Shown here: positions 17,695-25,805 of the stretch, one piece after another | How positions within the stretch are numbered: position 1 is the stretch's first letter | How the letters are laid out: the number at the start of each line of letters is the position of its first letter | Source: Dyella_B nitratireducens | GTDB lineage: Bacteria > Pseudomonadota > Gammaproteobacteria > Xanthomonadales > Rhodanobacteraceae | Direction: 5' to 3' | NCBI RefSeq assembly: GCF_049532905.1 | Contig: NZ_CP064032.1 | Span: forward strand, 2,418,001 to 2,482,000 | DNA: 64,000 bases | Translations under genes and position numbers: made by a program | Notes under the pieces: generated by a model | The model's database searches: none | Seen by the model: the letters and a program-made list of their open reading frames with translations, nothing else | Told to the model about the DNA's origin: nothing

Positions 17695-17842
17695 CCTTGC
17701 TCGCCCCAAGCCGCACCATGCCTTCGACGACGTCGCCATCGTGTTTGACGATGCGCACGGCGGCATTCACGACCAGCTCTTCCACCCACTTTTCGAGCGT
17801 AGCGACGTCGGTTGGATCGGTATAAACGTGTTCGGCTCTGCG
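17690..17842 (-). pseudogene. DUF3247-like fragment
   Basis: The last 50 codons of a longer reverse frame read RRAEHVYTDPTDVATLEKWV followed by EELVVNAAVRIVKHDGDVVE. This resembles the start of DUF3247, a small protein family I associate with Xanthomonadaceae. The expected continuation after the GMV segment is absent, because the frame runs into the family A repeat and stops. No ATG or ribosome site lies at the expected beginning. I read it as a gene cut at its 3' end by the repeat. Family assignment from memory is moderate. Confidence 0.4.
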
Positions 17843-17946
17843 TCCCCTATCGGTATCCGCGATGGCTTCAGCGGTTGGCTTGGACGTTACGCCGTCAATC
17901 CGATGTGGCCGGCCCTTAATGTGCGGGCCGGCCGAAGGGAGGTCTG

Positions 17947-18210
17947 TCAGGCTTTCAGTTTGTGCAGGTCCTGTTGTACGTGCTGATTCTTTTCCTTGAC
18001 TTCGCGCAACAGCTCCAACACGTGCGCGCGCTGTTCCTTGCGCTTGCGTTCCTGAGCCGCCAGCAGTTCCTGCCGGCGCGTCATGTGAACGGGCGGCTGC
18101 TTCGCCGGGCGCATGATGCGGCTGATGTAATCGGACCAAGTGCTCAGATGCCACAGGGAGCCCGGTGAGCCCGAACTCCTCCCAGGGCTGATGGAACCAG
18201 GAGTATTCAT
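17947..18210 (-). CDS. small charged coiled-coil protein
   Basis: The 87-residue product begins MNTPGSISPGRSSGSPG. It contains an aromatic patch (WHLSTWSDYISRIMRP) and ends in a very basic, heptad-like helix (RRQELLAAQERKRKEQRAHV then LELLREVKEKNQHVQQDL). A GGAGG site precedes the ATG at 18210. A GGCCGGCCC/GGGCCGGCC hairpin at 17907-17933 follows the stop, without a T-run. I cannot assign a family. The W-x-x-Y-I-x-R-I-x-R-P pattern suggests conservation within related bacteria. Confidence 0.55.
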   Translation of the reverse strand: MNTPGSISPGRSSGSPGSLWHLSTWSDYISRIMRPAKQPPVHMTRRQELLAAQERKRKEQRAHVLELLREVKEKNQHVQQDLHKLKA

Positions 18211-18304
18211 GAACGGCCTCCACCACGAGACGGTTGCCCGCGGCAGCCCCCTGCGGCTGCCCGGACAATCACTCTGCACCAAGCATTGTTAGGGCGGTGT
18301 AATT

Positions 18305-18487
18305 GAGCCGCTAGAAACATTGGCAACCCGGCTCGGCGATCCGCACGTGCCCGGCTACGGGCGCATCTGGCATTTGCCGGTGAGCTTCACCATCGATCGC
18401 GATGGGAAACTTGTCGACAACGGCTGGAAGGACAAACAGCCCGCCTGGACGCAGGAACGTCTCCACCAGATCGTCCCCCTTTGCTAA
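18305..18487 (+). pseudogene. C-terminal remnant of a TlpA-like thioredoxin
   Basis: Sixty codons without a start read LGDPHVPGYGRIWHLPVSFT and then IDRDGKLVDNGWKDK, ending QERLHQIVPLC. The cis-proline strand and following IDRDG turn are characteristic of the C-terminal half of TlpA/ResA-type thiol-disulfide oxidoreductases. The catalytic CxxC half is missing and the upstream sequence has no open frame, so this is a decayed gene fragment. Confidence 0.6.
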
Positions 18488-18513
18488 GTAGCACGATGCA
18501 TTGACGCCAGCAC

Positions 18514-18843
18514 TCATTTCGCCGGCAAGGATCTGACGAACACAAGCGCCGCAGCCAGCAGCTTGCGGCGCAAGGCATCGTCGCCATAAGCCTCCGGCGC
18601 CACGCGCATCCAGCCTTGCATACGCCGAGTGCCAGAGATCATGGGCACGATGCCCGGCGTCTGCAGCGCCCATGCATCGTTGTCTTTGCCGAGCCGCACG
18701 AGCAAGCCGTCATGGCGCGCGCCGCACAAGAGATTACCGTGCGCCAGCCATGCCCAGCCGCCGAACATGGCTTTCTCGCTGAGACCGCGCTCGTCTTGCA
18801 GGTCTTCGCTCAGCAGTGCTTCCAGGCCTTTATCGCGCGCCAC
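18514..18843 (-). CDS. TfoX/Sxy N-terminal-domain protein
   Basis: The 109-residue protein corresponds to the TfoX N-terminal domain. It has the characteristic KAMFGGWAWLAHGNLLCGA strand-turn-strand and a later GTRRMQGWMRVAPEAYGDD segment. Full-length TfoX is a competence regulator. Stand-alone N-domains are common and of unknown function, so I would not call it a competence gene. It lies alone between a thioredoxin remnant and a repeat. Confidence 0.8.
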   Translation of the reverse strand: MARDKGLEALLSEDLQDERGLSEKAMFGGWAWLAHGNLLCGARHDGLLVRLGKDNDAWALQTPGIVPMISGTRRMQGWMRVAPEAYGDDALRRKLLAAALVFVRSLPAK

Positions 18844-18932
18844 GCTTGTTGATCCTTGTTACCGTGAAAAATATCTGTCCGTTGTTCCACTAGAAAAACC
18901 GAAGTTCACGACAATGCTGTTTCAGAGCGAGT

Positions 18933-19002
18933 CGTCATTCCGGCGAAGGCCGGAATCCATGGTTAGTGCGAAGCATGGATTCCGGCCTTCGCCGGAATGA
19001 CG
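18933..19002. repeat. family C short palindrome, 29-bp arms
   Basis: A perfect inverted repeat whose arms begin CGTCATTCCGGCGAAGGCC and end GGCCTTCGCCGGAATGACG, separated by 12 bases. A degenerate half of the family A repeat follows at about 19065-19090 and provides the TAA stop of the lanthipeptide synthetase. Confidence 0.9.
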
Positions 19003-19084
19003 TCGGGGCCAGACTAAATTTTTCGCGGCGGACGACGCTCTGGACGCCCAAACGTAAGATATATATCAAGGTTTGCACCCCAAC

Positions 19085-21961
19085 TTACGAACCAAGTATC
19101 AGCACCGAGGGCAAATGGCTATCCGGATGCATCCGCAGCAGCTGATACGCCACGCCTCCGACACCGGCCAACAGCCCCGGCACAAACACTTCCTTGGTCA
19201 AGCCACACGAAGGACCGTACTCTTCCAGGCTCGATACGATCCGCGCCATCAGGCTTTCACGCGTCATGCCGTCCAGCGCTACGCCACCGGCCATCAACTG
19301 ATCCAGCAGCTCCCAAGCACCGAGATCGCCATGGCACAGGCAATGGTTCCAGCCAAGGCCCATGCGCATCGTTGCTGCTGCGGCGTGGCGCAACAAGGAT
19401 TGCGTACGTGGATGTTGAAGATCGGGGTCCATATCCAGATGCGCCAGCCCGATGCCAGTGGAACCATGACACCACACGAAGGCCGACTTGGGGCCGCCGA
19501 GATTGCGCAGATCCACCCAGTTCTGCTCATCCTCGTCGAAGGTCGCATCCTCAAAGCGGAACGCTGCTTGCGCCAAGTCTTCGAAACGGCTTTCGCCCGT
19601 GGCACGCGCCAGTCTGGCAAGCGCCCAGCCGACGCCGGTCACCCCATGCGAGTAGCCGCCAATACCGTGCGGCCACATCTGCGGCTGCACCCAGTGCGCA
19701 CGATCGCCGTCATGCCGCGCCAGTTCGCGCAGCTGATCGCCAATCTGGATGGCCATGTCGACAAAGCGCTGCTCATGCGTGCATTCGGCCAGCGCCAGCA
19801 ACGCGGGAATAGCGCCGGCGCGGCCGGAGAGAACGTCGTTCATATCATCGGCCACTGCCGCTTCCAGCATGCCTTCGGCCAGCGCGGTCGCACGCGTGAG
19901 TTCGTCACCGCTGTGATCGTTCCACTGCGACAGCTTCAGCAATGTCCAGATTTGCGCACCCAGGCCCATATAGGCGCCGGGTGTCGGCGGACGCACTCTG
20001 ATGTCACCGTGCAAGGTCTTCGCCAGTTGCTCCTCACCAAGGCGCAAGGTGTGCTGTACCGCCTTGGAAAGTTCCTCGATACCGGCAATCGGATTCGCGC
20101 GCCCCGCTTTCATCTCGCGTACGTAGGCTGCTGCAAGCAGTGCAATGCCCGACAGGCCACCATACAAATCCATACCCAGCAGTTGCACCGACCAGCCGGT
20201 GGGATTGAGTACGGGCGCAATCCACGCCACGCTGCCGTCATCACCGCGAATGGCATGCTTGACCAGACCCTGCATGATTCGCGCGGCTTGCACGCGACGC
20301 CGTGCATCCAGATCCTCGCTGCGAATCACGGAGGGCGTCAGCGTGCCCAGGTGCGATGTCCATCCATCGTTGAGGTAAGCGCTCACCATCGCGGCGCGGA
20401 TCACATTGCGCTCGAAGATGACGTCGGACCTGCGCCAATGCCGCAACGCTGCCTGGGCCAGATGGCCCGGCTGCAGCCATCGCACGCCGCGCGAACCTTC
20501 CAGTTGGCCATCGCAGACCCGCGTGCTGAACATGGGAATGTCGCCAATCAACAGGTCTTCCATTTCGCTCTCGATCACTGCCGGATCACTCGGCGCGGAA
20601 ACGATGTTGGCCGCCATGCCCGCCAACAGATCCCGTGCACGTTGCCTGGCTTGTGTCTCGTTGTGCAAAGACACCGGATGCCACAGCATGCGGGCGATTT
20701 CCGCATAGGCTTCGGTGGCTCTCAGCACCACGCGCACACGGCAATCGTCAAAGGTGCGCAAATGCGGTTCCAGGGCACCCGCGGCATCGAGCTGCCGCAA
20801 GGTACCGGTGAGTTGATCGAAGGCTTCCAACGCCTGCGGCCAATAGGTCGCCAGGGCCGGTTCGGGGCTGGGATGATTTTGTGCAATCGGCACCGGCACC
20901 ATCGTGCTGCCGAGATAAGCCTCGTCGGTGCCGGCTTTTAGAATCGCCGGCTGCGGCATCATCGGTTGCTGGCCGGGCAACAAACCGATGCCGGAGTAAT
21001 CAATGCCGCGCCACCCCAGTGTCTGCGCGCGTCCCGGCAACAAACCGATATTGAGCACGGTGCCCGCCACCAGTGCGGAAGCATGATCGAACGCCTTGCC
21101 GAACCCCGTAGGCGGCATAGGGACCTTGGGTGTGAACAAGGTTTCGCAATCAACCACCACCGGCATGTCGCCATGCGCGATCAGGTTTTCCGCATGCAGG
21201 TCGCTGGCACCGAGCAAATGCATGATCGCCAGCAAGTGACCGATACCGCGATAGAAACCGGTCAACGCATCATGGCCATCGGCATAACGATGGTCGACAA
21301 ATTCGGTCCATCCGTAATCGCCGCGGTCGATGACACGTGGTATGCGAATGTTCAACGCATGGCCATGCGCTTGCGTCAGCACCTCGATGAAATGCTGCAG
21401 ACAGGCGTCGACCGCCACCGAGCGTGGCTTGTAAACGATGCGCCCGCCTTCGCAGCGAAGCAGCGCAACCGTGAAACCGCCGCGATGGCTGTCCCCTGCA
21501 CCGAAACCCAGTGCCGTCAGCTCACCGGCTGGCGCACCGCATAACACGCCGATTTCGTCACGATCCTCCACCCAGCGCCGCGCAAACAGCAATGACGCTT
21601 CGCAGCGATGACGCACGATGCATTCAACGCGTTGCAGCAGCGAGGGGTAATGTTCCGTCAGCTCTTCCCAGAACAAAAACTGCGAGGAGATTTCGAGAAA
21701 TTCGCTCCATCGTTCACCGCCATCCGTGCCGCTGAGGCGCTCGCTTACCCGCGCAGCGTTGAGTTCAAGCAACAGCAGCCGCGTAAGCTTTCCGTGCAAG
21801 ATGCTGCAAAGCGATTCCCGGGTTTCCTCCAGGATAACTTCGCGCTCGCGCGAGGAAAGCGCGGGAATAAGCACGAGCTGGGTTGCCAGCCTGCCCAACG
21901 AAGGCGCAAGCAGGCAACCCAGTGATGCGGTGAAATCATCGGCAAAACTTTTCGTCGCCAC
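19085..21961 (-). CDS. lanM: class II lanthipeptide synthetase LanM
   Basis: The 958-residue bifunctional enzyme should dehydrate Ser/Thr in a precursor peptide and then close thioether rings. The N-terminal two thirds is the DUF4135 dehydratase. It shows the kinase-like residues in VYKPRSVAVD, the ASDLHAENLIAHGD loop and VVDCETLF. The C-terminal third is a LanC cyclase with the GLSGIAL repeat signature and the zinc ligands C831 in WCHGSTGIGL and C876-H877 in LCHGDLGAW. All expected catalytic features are present. It starts with GTG 6 bases after the stop of a small Cys-rich gene that is its probable substrate. There is no LanT transporter-protease next to it. Its TAA stop comes from a degenerate repeat half. 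Confidence 0.93.
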   Translation of the reverse strand: MATKSFADDFTASLGCLLAPSLGRLATQLVLIPALSSREREVILEETRESLCSILHGKLTRLLLLELNAARVSERLSGTDGGERWSEFLEISSQFLFWEELTEHYPSLLQRVECIVRHRCEASLLFARRWVEDRDEIGVLCGAPAGELTALGFGAGDSHRGGFTVALLRCEGGRIVYKPRSVAVDACLQHFIEVLTQAHGHALNIRIPRVIDRGDYGWTEFVDHRYADGHDALTGFYRGIGHLLAIMHLLGASDLHAENLIAHGDMPVVVDCETLFTPKVPMPPTGFGKAFDHASALVAGTVLNIGLLPGRAQTLGWRGIDYSGIGLLPGQQPMMPQPAILKAGTDEAYLGSTMVPVPIAQNHPSPEPALATYWPQALEAFDQLTGTLRQLDAAGALEPHLRTFDDCRVRVVLRATEAYAEIARMLWHPVSLHNETQARQRARDLLAGMAANIVSAPSDPAVIESEMEDLLIGDIPMFSTRVCDGQLEGSRGVRWLQPGHLAQAALRHWRRSDVIFERNVIRAAMVSAYLNDGWTSHLGTLTPSVIRSEDLDARRRVQAARIMQGLVKHAIRGDDGSVAWIAPVLNPTGWSVQLLGMDLYGGLSGIALLAAAYVREMKAGRANPIAGIEELSKAVQHTLRLGEEQLAKTLHGDIRVRPPTPGAYMGLGAQIWTLLKLSQWNDHSGDELTRATALAEGMLEAAVADDMNDVLSGRAGAIPALLALAECTHEQRFVDMAIQIGDQLRELARHDGDRAHWVQPQMWPHGIGGYSHGVTGVGWALARLARATGESRFEDLAQAAFRFEDATFDEDEQNWVDLRNLGGPKSAFVWCHGSTGIGLAHLDMDPDLQHPRTQSLLRHAAAATMRMGLGWNHCLCHGDLGAWELLDQLMAGGVALDGMTRESLMARIVSSLEEYGPSCGLTKEVFVPGLLAGVGGVAYQLLRMHPDSHLPSVLILGS

Positions 21962-21967
21962 TGTGGA

Positions 21968-22171
21968 TCAGCAGCACGGATGACCCTGGGAACCCGAGCA
22001 GACAGTGCCGCACCGACCCGAATTGCACACCACATTCAGGGTTATCGCGTTGGATTGAGACGTAATGTCGGATTCGGCAAATTCACCGCTGACATAAAGC
22101 GGACCCGCGGGATTGTTCGCGTCCGCCTGATTGCGCCACTGGTTGATCTGGTCTTGCGAAGCATTAAGCAT
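21968..22171 (-). CDS. lanA: lanthipeptide precursor peptide (LanA)
   Basis: A 67-residue peptide is encoded immediately before LanM with a GAGGAG ribosome site. The first 40 or so residues form a polar leader without cysteine. It contains QWRNQADANNPAG, where W12 and N20-PAG resemble the leader motifs of the mersacidin/lichenicidin class. The C-terminal part has five cysteines (C49, C54, C58, C66, C67) interleaved with S51, T56, S59 and S61. It ends in a vicinal Cys pair (GHPCC). No obvious double-glycine cleavage site is present, so the leader boundary is uncertain. The pairing with LanM makes the assignment strong. The ring pattern and activity are unknown. Confidence 0.85.
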   Translation of the reverse strand: MLNASQDQINQWRNQADANNPAGPLYVSGEFAESDITSQSNAITLNVVCNSGRCGTVCSGSQGHPCC

Positions 22172-22411
22172 GACTTTCTCCTCACCTTGTTGAAAAGGGA
22201 AATGAAGCCAACACGGATTGCTTGCTCACACACATACGGCTTCGTTGCAAAGCCGCCGGAACGATATAGAGCATGTGGTCATAAGCGGTCAACTGATTTT
22301 CATGGAGCTTCACGCGGCGTAGACATTTCGCGGCACGAAAGCCGCATGGCGTTGCGGCAAAGCTTACGGCGCTGAGGTTTGTTGCAACCTGTCCCCGTTT
22401 TCCTGCATGAC

Positions 22412-22885
22412 TCACACCGGCAACGCCGTCGTCCTTTTCACTGTGCGCAACGCCAGCGTCGATTGCACGCGCACCACACCCGGCAACTGCGTGAGTATCT
22501 CCGTGTGAATACGCTCGAAGTCGGCCGAGTCGGCATACGCCACGCGCACCATGTAGTCAGCCGCGCCAGCGAGCAGGCAGCACTCGGTGACCTCGGGATG
22601 CTTCTGGATCGCCACCTCGAACGCATCGAGGGCGGCACGGCCTTGCTGGTCCAGTGTCACCAGTACGAAGGCGGTGCCTGACAAGCCCGCCGCCTTTTCA
22701 TCCAGCAGCATCACATAGCGAGAGATCAGCCCCCGCTCTTCCATCAACTTCACCCGCCGCAGGCAGGCTGAGGGGGAAAGATTGATCTGCTGGGCAAGTT
22801 CCGCGTTGGCCAAACGGCCGTCTTCCTGCAGCAGGCGAAGGATGGCGCGGTCGCGCTCGTCCAGGGGCGGAGAAGGATTCGTCAT
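22412..22885 (-). CDS. Lrp/AsnC-family regulator of alanine metabolism
   Basis: The 157-residue protein has an N-terminal winged helix (LDERDRAILRLLQEDGRL, then SPSACLRRVKLMEERGLI) and a C-terminal RAM ligand-binding domain (HPEVTECCLLAGAADYMVRV). It is divergently transcribed from alanine dehydrogenase, with an AT-rich operator-like segment between them. It is therefore probably an alanine-responsive activator of that gene, similar in arrangement to AldR/ald pairs. The ATG at 22885 gives the canonical family N-terminus. Confidence 0.9.
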   Translation of the reverse strand: MTNPSPPLDERDRAILRLLQEDGRLANAELAQQINLSPSACLRRVKLMEERGLISRYVMLLDEKAAGLSGTAFVLVTLDQQGRAALDAFEVAIQKHPEVTECCLLAGAADYMVRVAYADSADFERIHTEILTQLPGVVRVQSTLALRTVKRTTALPV

Positions 22886-22903
22886 AAATTCTGCTTTTAG
22901 ATA

Positions 22904-22930
22904 AAAATTTCGCACTGGATACGAAAAATT
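22904..22930. promoter_or_regulatory. probable Lrp-type operator between regulator and ald
   Basis: An imperfect inverted repeat AAAATTTCG ... CGAAAAATT (7 of 9 arm positions match) sits in the most AT-rich part of the divergent intergenic region, 19 bases from the regulator ATG. The sequence and position fit Lrp-family sites. The assignment is inference. Confidence 0.45.
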
Positions 22931-23050
22931 AGCGACTACACGGCCTTAATGAGCGAGAAATTGCGCAAGGCCTCGATCATACTGCGCCCCGCGCGGCACA
23001 CGGAAGGCCAGCGCAGCAACCTTCCCAACCATTTGTCGAGAGATCGAGTC

Positions 23051-24169
23051 ATGCGCATCGGTGTACCGAAAGAGATCAAGAACCATGAATACCGGGTGGG
23101 CCTGGTCCCATCTTCCGTGCAGGAATTGGTACACCACGGCCATCAGGTGATGGTGCAGAAGGATGCCGGTGCTGGCGCTGGCCTGACCGACGCAGATTAC
23201 GTCGCCGCGGGCGCCACCATCGTGGACAGCGCTGACCAGATCTTTGCCGACGCCGACATGATCGTGAAGGTGAAGGAGCCGCTGGCGGTGGAGCGCAAAA
23301 AGCTGCGCAAGGGCCAGATCCTTTTCACCTACCTGCACCTGGCTCCCGACGCCGAGCAGACCCATGACCTGATCGCCTCCGGTGCGATCTGCATCGCCTA
23401 TGAAACCGTCACGGCGACCAACGGCTCGCTGCCCCTGCTGACGCCGATGTCCGAGGTGGCCGGCCGTCTCGCTCCGCAGGTCGGCGCGCACTCGCTGGAA
23501 AAGGCCCAGGGCGGCCGCGGCGTACTGCTGGGCGGCGTGCCCGGCGTGCCGGCAGCTGAAGTAGTGATCCTCGGCGGTGGCGTGTCCGGTACGCACGCGG
23601 CCACCATCGCCGTGGGCATGGGCGCGAAGGTGACGGTGGTGGATCGTTCAGCGGAAGCGTTGAAGCGCCTGGCCACGCAGTTCGGCACCTCGATCTCCAC
23701 CGTGTTCTCCACCCGTTCGGCGATCGAGGAACTGGTGCGCCGTGCCGACCTGCTGATCGGCACCGTGCTGGTGCCCGGCGCTGCCGCGCCCAAGCTGGTG
23801 ACGCATGACATGGTGCGCACGATGAAGCCGGGCTCGGTGATCGTCGACGTTGCCATCGACCAGGGCGGCTGCGTGGAAACCTCGCACGCCACCACCCATT
23901 CCGATCCCACCTACGTCGTCGACGGCGTGGTGCATTACTGTGTGGCGAACATGCCGGGCGCCGTCGCGCGCACGTCCACCTTCGCGCTCAACAGCGTCAC
24001 CCTGCCGTTCACCCTCGCACTGGCCAACCACGGTTGGCAGAAGGCGCTGCAGCAGGACGTGCATCTGCGCAACGGCCTCAATGTGTTTGAAGGCAAGGTC
24101 ACCTGCGAACCGGTGGCGCAGGCGCACAACCTGCCTTATGTGAAGGCGGAAAGCGTGTTGGGGATGTAA
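23051..24169 (+). CDS. ald: alanine dehydrogenase
   Basis: This 372-residue enzyme catalyses reversible NAD-dependent oxidative deamination of L-alanine to pyruvate and ammonia. The family N-terminus MRIGVPKEIKNHEYRVGLVP is intact, and VKVKEP and FTYLHLAP supply the pyruvate-binding region. VILGGGVSGTHAA is the NAD-binding Rossmann loop. The C-terminus is complete and length matches the family. The ATG at 23051 is chosen over an upstream GTG at 22949. It is divergent from an Lrp-type gene, its likely regulator. A GC hairpin near 24181-24203 may act as terminator. Confidence 0.95.
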   Translation: MRIGVPKEIKNHEYRVGLVPSSVQELVHHGHQVMVQKDAGAGAGLTDADYVAAGATIVDSADQIFADADMIVKVKEPLAVERKKLRKGQILFTYLHLAPDAEQTHDLIASGAICIAYETVTATNGSLPLLTPMSEVAGRLAPQVGAHSLEKAQGGRGVLLGGVPGVPAAEVVILGGGVSGTHAATIAVGMGAKVTVVDRSAEALKRLATQFGTSISTVFSTRSAIEELVRRADLLIGTVLVPGAAAPKLVTHDMVRTMKPGSVIVDVAIDQGGCVETSHATTHSDPTYVVDGVVHYCVANMPGAVARTSTFALNSVTLPFTLALANHGWQKALQQDVHLRNGLNVFEGKVTCEPVAQAHNLPYVKAESVLGM

Positions 24170-24557
24170 TGCCGATACCCCCTCTCCCTCCGGGGAGAGG
24201 GTTGGGTAAGGGCGACTCTCGCCACAAAGTCTGATCTCGCTCGATCGTCATTCCGGCTTTCGCCCATTGCTGTCCGGGGAAGATTTTTGTAGAGCTCAAA
24301 AAGCTGCCATTTTATAGGCACTTTTTGCAAAGGCATGCAGTGAGGAACTTGTTCTCACCGTAGTCTTGAATCTTGCCTTATCGTCATTCCGGCGAAGGCC
24401 GGAATCCATGCTTCGTACTGGCGATGGATGATTCGCTTCGCTCACCCCTTCGGGGCCGTCCTTCGGACGTTCTCCGCGCTTCGCGCTCCGTCCGGCCTTC
24501 GCCGGAATGACGGTGAGGTACAACAAGACATCCGGAAAATTAGCCCCCCGGCGATAC
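24170..24557. other. intergenic repeats, no gene
   Basis: Contains a CCCTCTCC/GGAGAGGG hairpin just after ald, a fragment of family C near 24246, and a complete long family C copy (24382-24519). Short frames here follow the repeat and are not genes. Confidence 0.6.
24382..24519 (+). repeat. long dispersed repeat (family C)
   Basis: Nearly identical in order and length to 7325-7462, with GCGAAGGCC in place of GCGAACGCC in the end palindrome. The terminal inverted ends and the internal symmetric block are both preserved. Confidence 0.8.
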
Positions 24558-24842
24558 TTACTCGAACACGATGTCCTCTTCGAGCAGCGCCGACAAATAC
24601 GCATGGCATATCCAGCCACGCTGCAAGCGCGCCTCGATCGCCGCGGCTACCACCTGCTGGTTGCGCTCGGTGACTTCACACCCATGGCAGCGCAGAAAGT
24701 CCGTAATAAAACCTTGAACCTCCCACGGCATACGGTCGAAAGGCGTTGCCGCCTCCCGCAAGTGCACCTGCCGAATTCGTATGCGAGCTTTGCGCGCCAC
24801 GTTTGCTGAGCTATTTGGCCATTCCTGTGATCGCTCGTGCAT
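24558..24842 (-). CDS. hypothetical protein
   Basis: A 94-residue product from the ATG at 24842. It is basic in the first half (NVARKARIRIRQVHLREA) and has CHGCEVTERNQQVVAAAIEA and LQRGWICHAYLSALLEEDI in the second. The helix pattern and codon use look genuine but I recognise no family. Upstream sequence to 25025 is non-coding and includes a long palindrome. It points away from the glutathione transferase gene. Confidence 0.45.
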   Translation of the reverse strand: MHERSQEWPNSSANVARKARIRIRQVHLREAATPFDRMPWEVQGFITDFLRCHGCEVTERNQQVVAAAIEARLQRGWICHAYLSALLEEDIVFE

Positions 24843-24860
24843 AAAACGCACCACTGTTGC

Positions 24861-24912
24861 CGCGAGGATCAGCTCCCTCCCCTGCAAGCAGGGGAGGGAG
24901 CTGATCCTCGCG
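24861..24912. repeat. 25-bp-arm perfect palindrome (family D)
   Basis: The arms read CGCGAGGATCAGCTCCCTCC plus CCTGC and their exact complement, with two bases at the centre. It lies 19 bases upstream of the small reverse gene and before the glutathione transferase. The core CTCCCCTGC/GCAGGGGAG recurs at 25766 and 38741. Confidence 0.9.
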
Positions 24913-25029
24913 TAAAGATGGACCCAACCATGTCCGCGGACGTCAGCGGACAGGTCGCGGACAACTTGTCGATTCCCCTTCATCCCGTTCGTCGCCGGAT
25001 TAAAGCCACCCTTCCACGGAGCCACCGCG

Positions 25030-25689
25030 ATGAACCTGAAACTCTACGCCCACCCTTTCTCCTCCTACTGCCAAAAGGTGCTGATCGCGCTGTACGAGAA
25101 CGACATCCCGTTCGAATGGCGCGAGTTGTCGAGCGAACACCCGGAGATCTATGCCGACTTCGCCGCCATGTGGCCGATCAAGCGCTTCCCTATTTTGATC
25201 GACGGCAACCAGACGATCGTGGAATCGACCATCATCATCGAGCACCTCGAGCTGCATTACCCGGGGCCGGTGTCATTGTTGCCTGCAAACGCACGTCACG
25301 CGCTTGAAGTACGCAAGCTGGACCGCTTCTTCGATTGCTACGTTTCCACGCCGGGGCAGAAGATCGTGTTCGATGCGATGCGGCCGGAAGACGAGCGCGA
25401 CATCCGTGGCGTACGCGAAGCACGTGACATGCTCGACACCGCCTACGCATGGCTGGATAAGCAACTGGACGGCAAACCATGGGCCACCGGCAACGATTTC
25501 AGCCTGGCCGATTGCAGTGCAGCGCCGTCACTTTTCTATGCCGACTGGACGCATCGCATCGATCCTTCGTTCACCAACCTCATTGCCTACCGCAAGCGCC
25601 TGCTTGCACGGCCGTCATTCGCGCGCGCGGTGGACGAAGCGCGGCCGTATCGCCCGCTGTTTCCGTTGGGTGCGCCAGATCGCGATTGA
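25030..25689 (+). CDS. glutathione S-transferase family protein
   Basis: The 219-residue protein has an N-terminal thioredoxin-like GST domain, with the active-site region HPFSSYCQKV and the cis-proline and glutathione contacts in FPILID and VESTIII. A C-terminal helical GST domain contains the N-capping box segment GNDFSLADCSAAP. It would conjugate or reduce substrates with glutathione in the cytoplasm. The substrate is not evident. The gene appears monocistronic. Confidence 0.9.
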   Translation: MNLKLYAHPFSSYCQKVLIALYENDIPFEWRELSSEHPEIYADFAAMWPIKRFPILIDGNQTIVESTIIIEHLELHYPGPVSLLPANARHALEVRKLDRFFDCYVSTPGQKIVFDAMRPEDERDIRGVREARDMLDTAYAWLDKQLDGKPWATGNDFSLADCSAAPSLFYADWTHRIDPSFTNLIAYRKRLLARPSFARAVDEARPYRPLFPLGAPDRD

Positions 25690-25765
25690 TCTAGCAACGC
25701 TGCACATAGCAAATGGGCAGATCCGAACAGCGTCTTTGTGCCGTTGAATCTTGGATAGCGCGGCT

Positions 25766-25790
25766 ACTCCCCTGCTACACGCAGGGGAGT
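25766..25790. terminator. hairpin downstream of the KGG gene
   Basis: Arms ACTCCCCTGC and GCAGGGGAGT with a 5-base loop, located between the convergent GST and KGG genes. There is no T-run, and it belongs to the family D palindromes, so the terminator role is tentative. Confidence 0.4.
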
Positions 25791-25805
25791 GCCATCGTCG
25801 CAGCA

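Noticed and set aside
19073..20941. Long forward frame of 622 codons opposite LanM
   Set aside because: Antisense shadow of the synthetase. It has no ribosome site and no domain, and LanM motifs on the other strand are complete.
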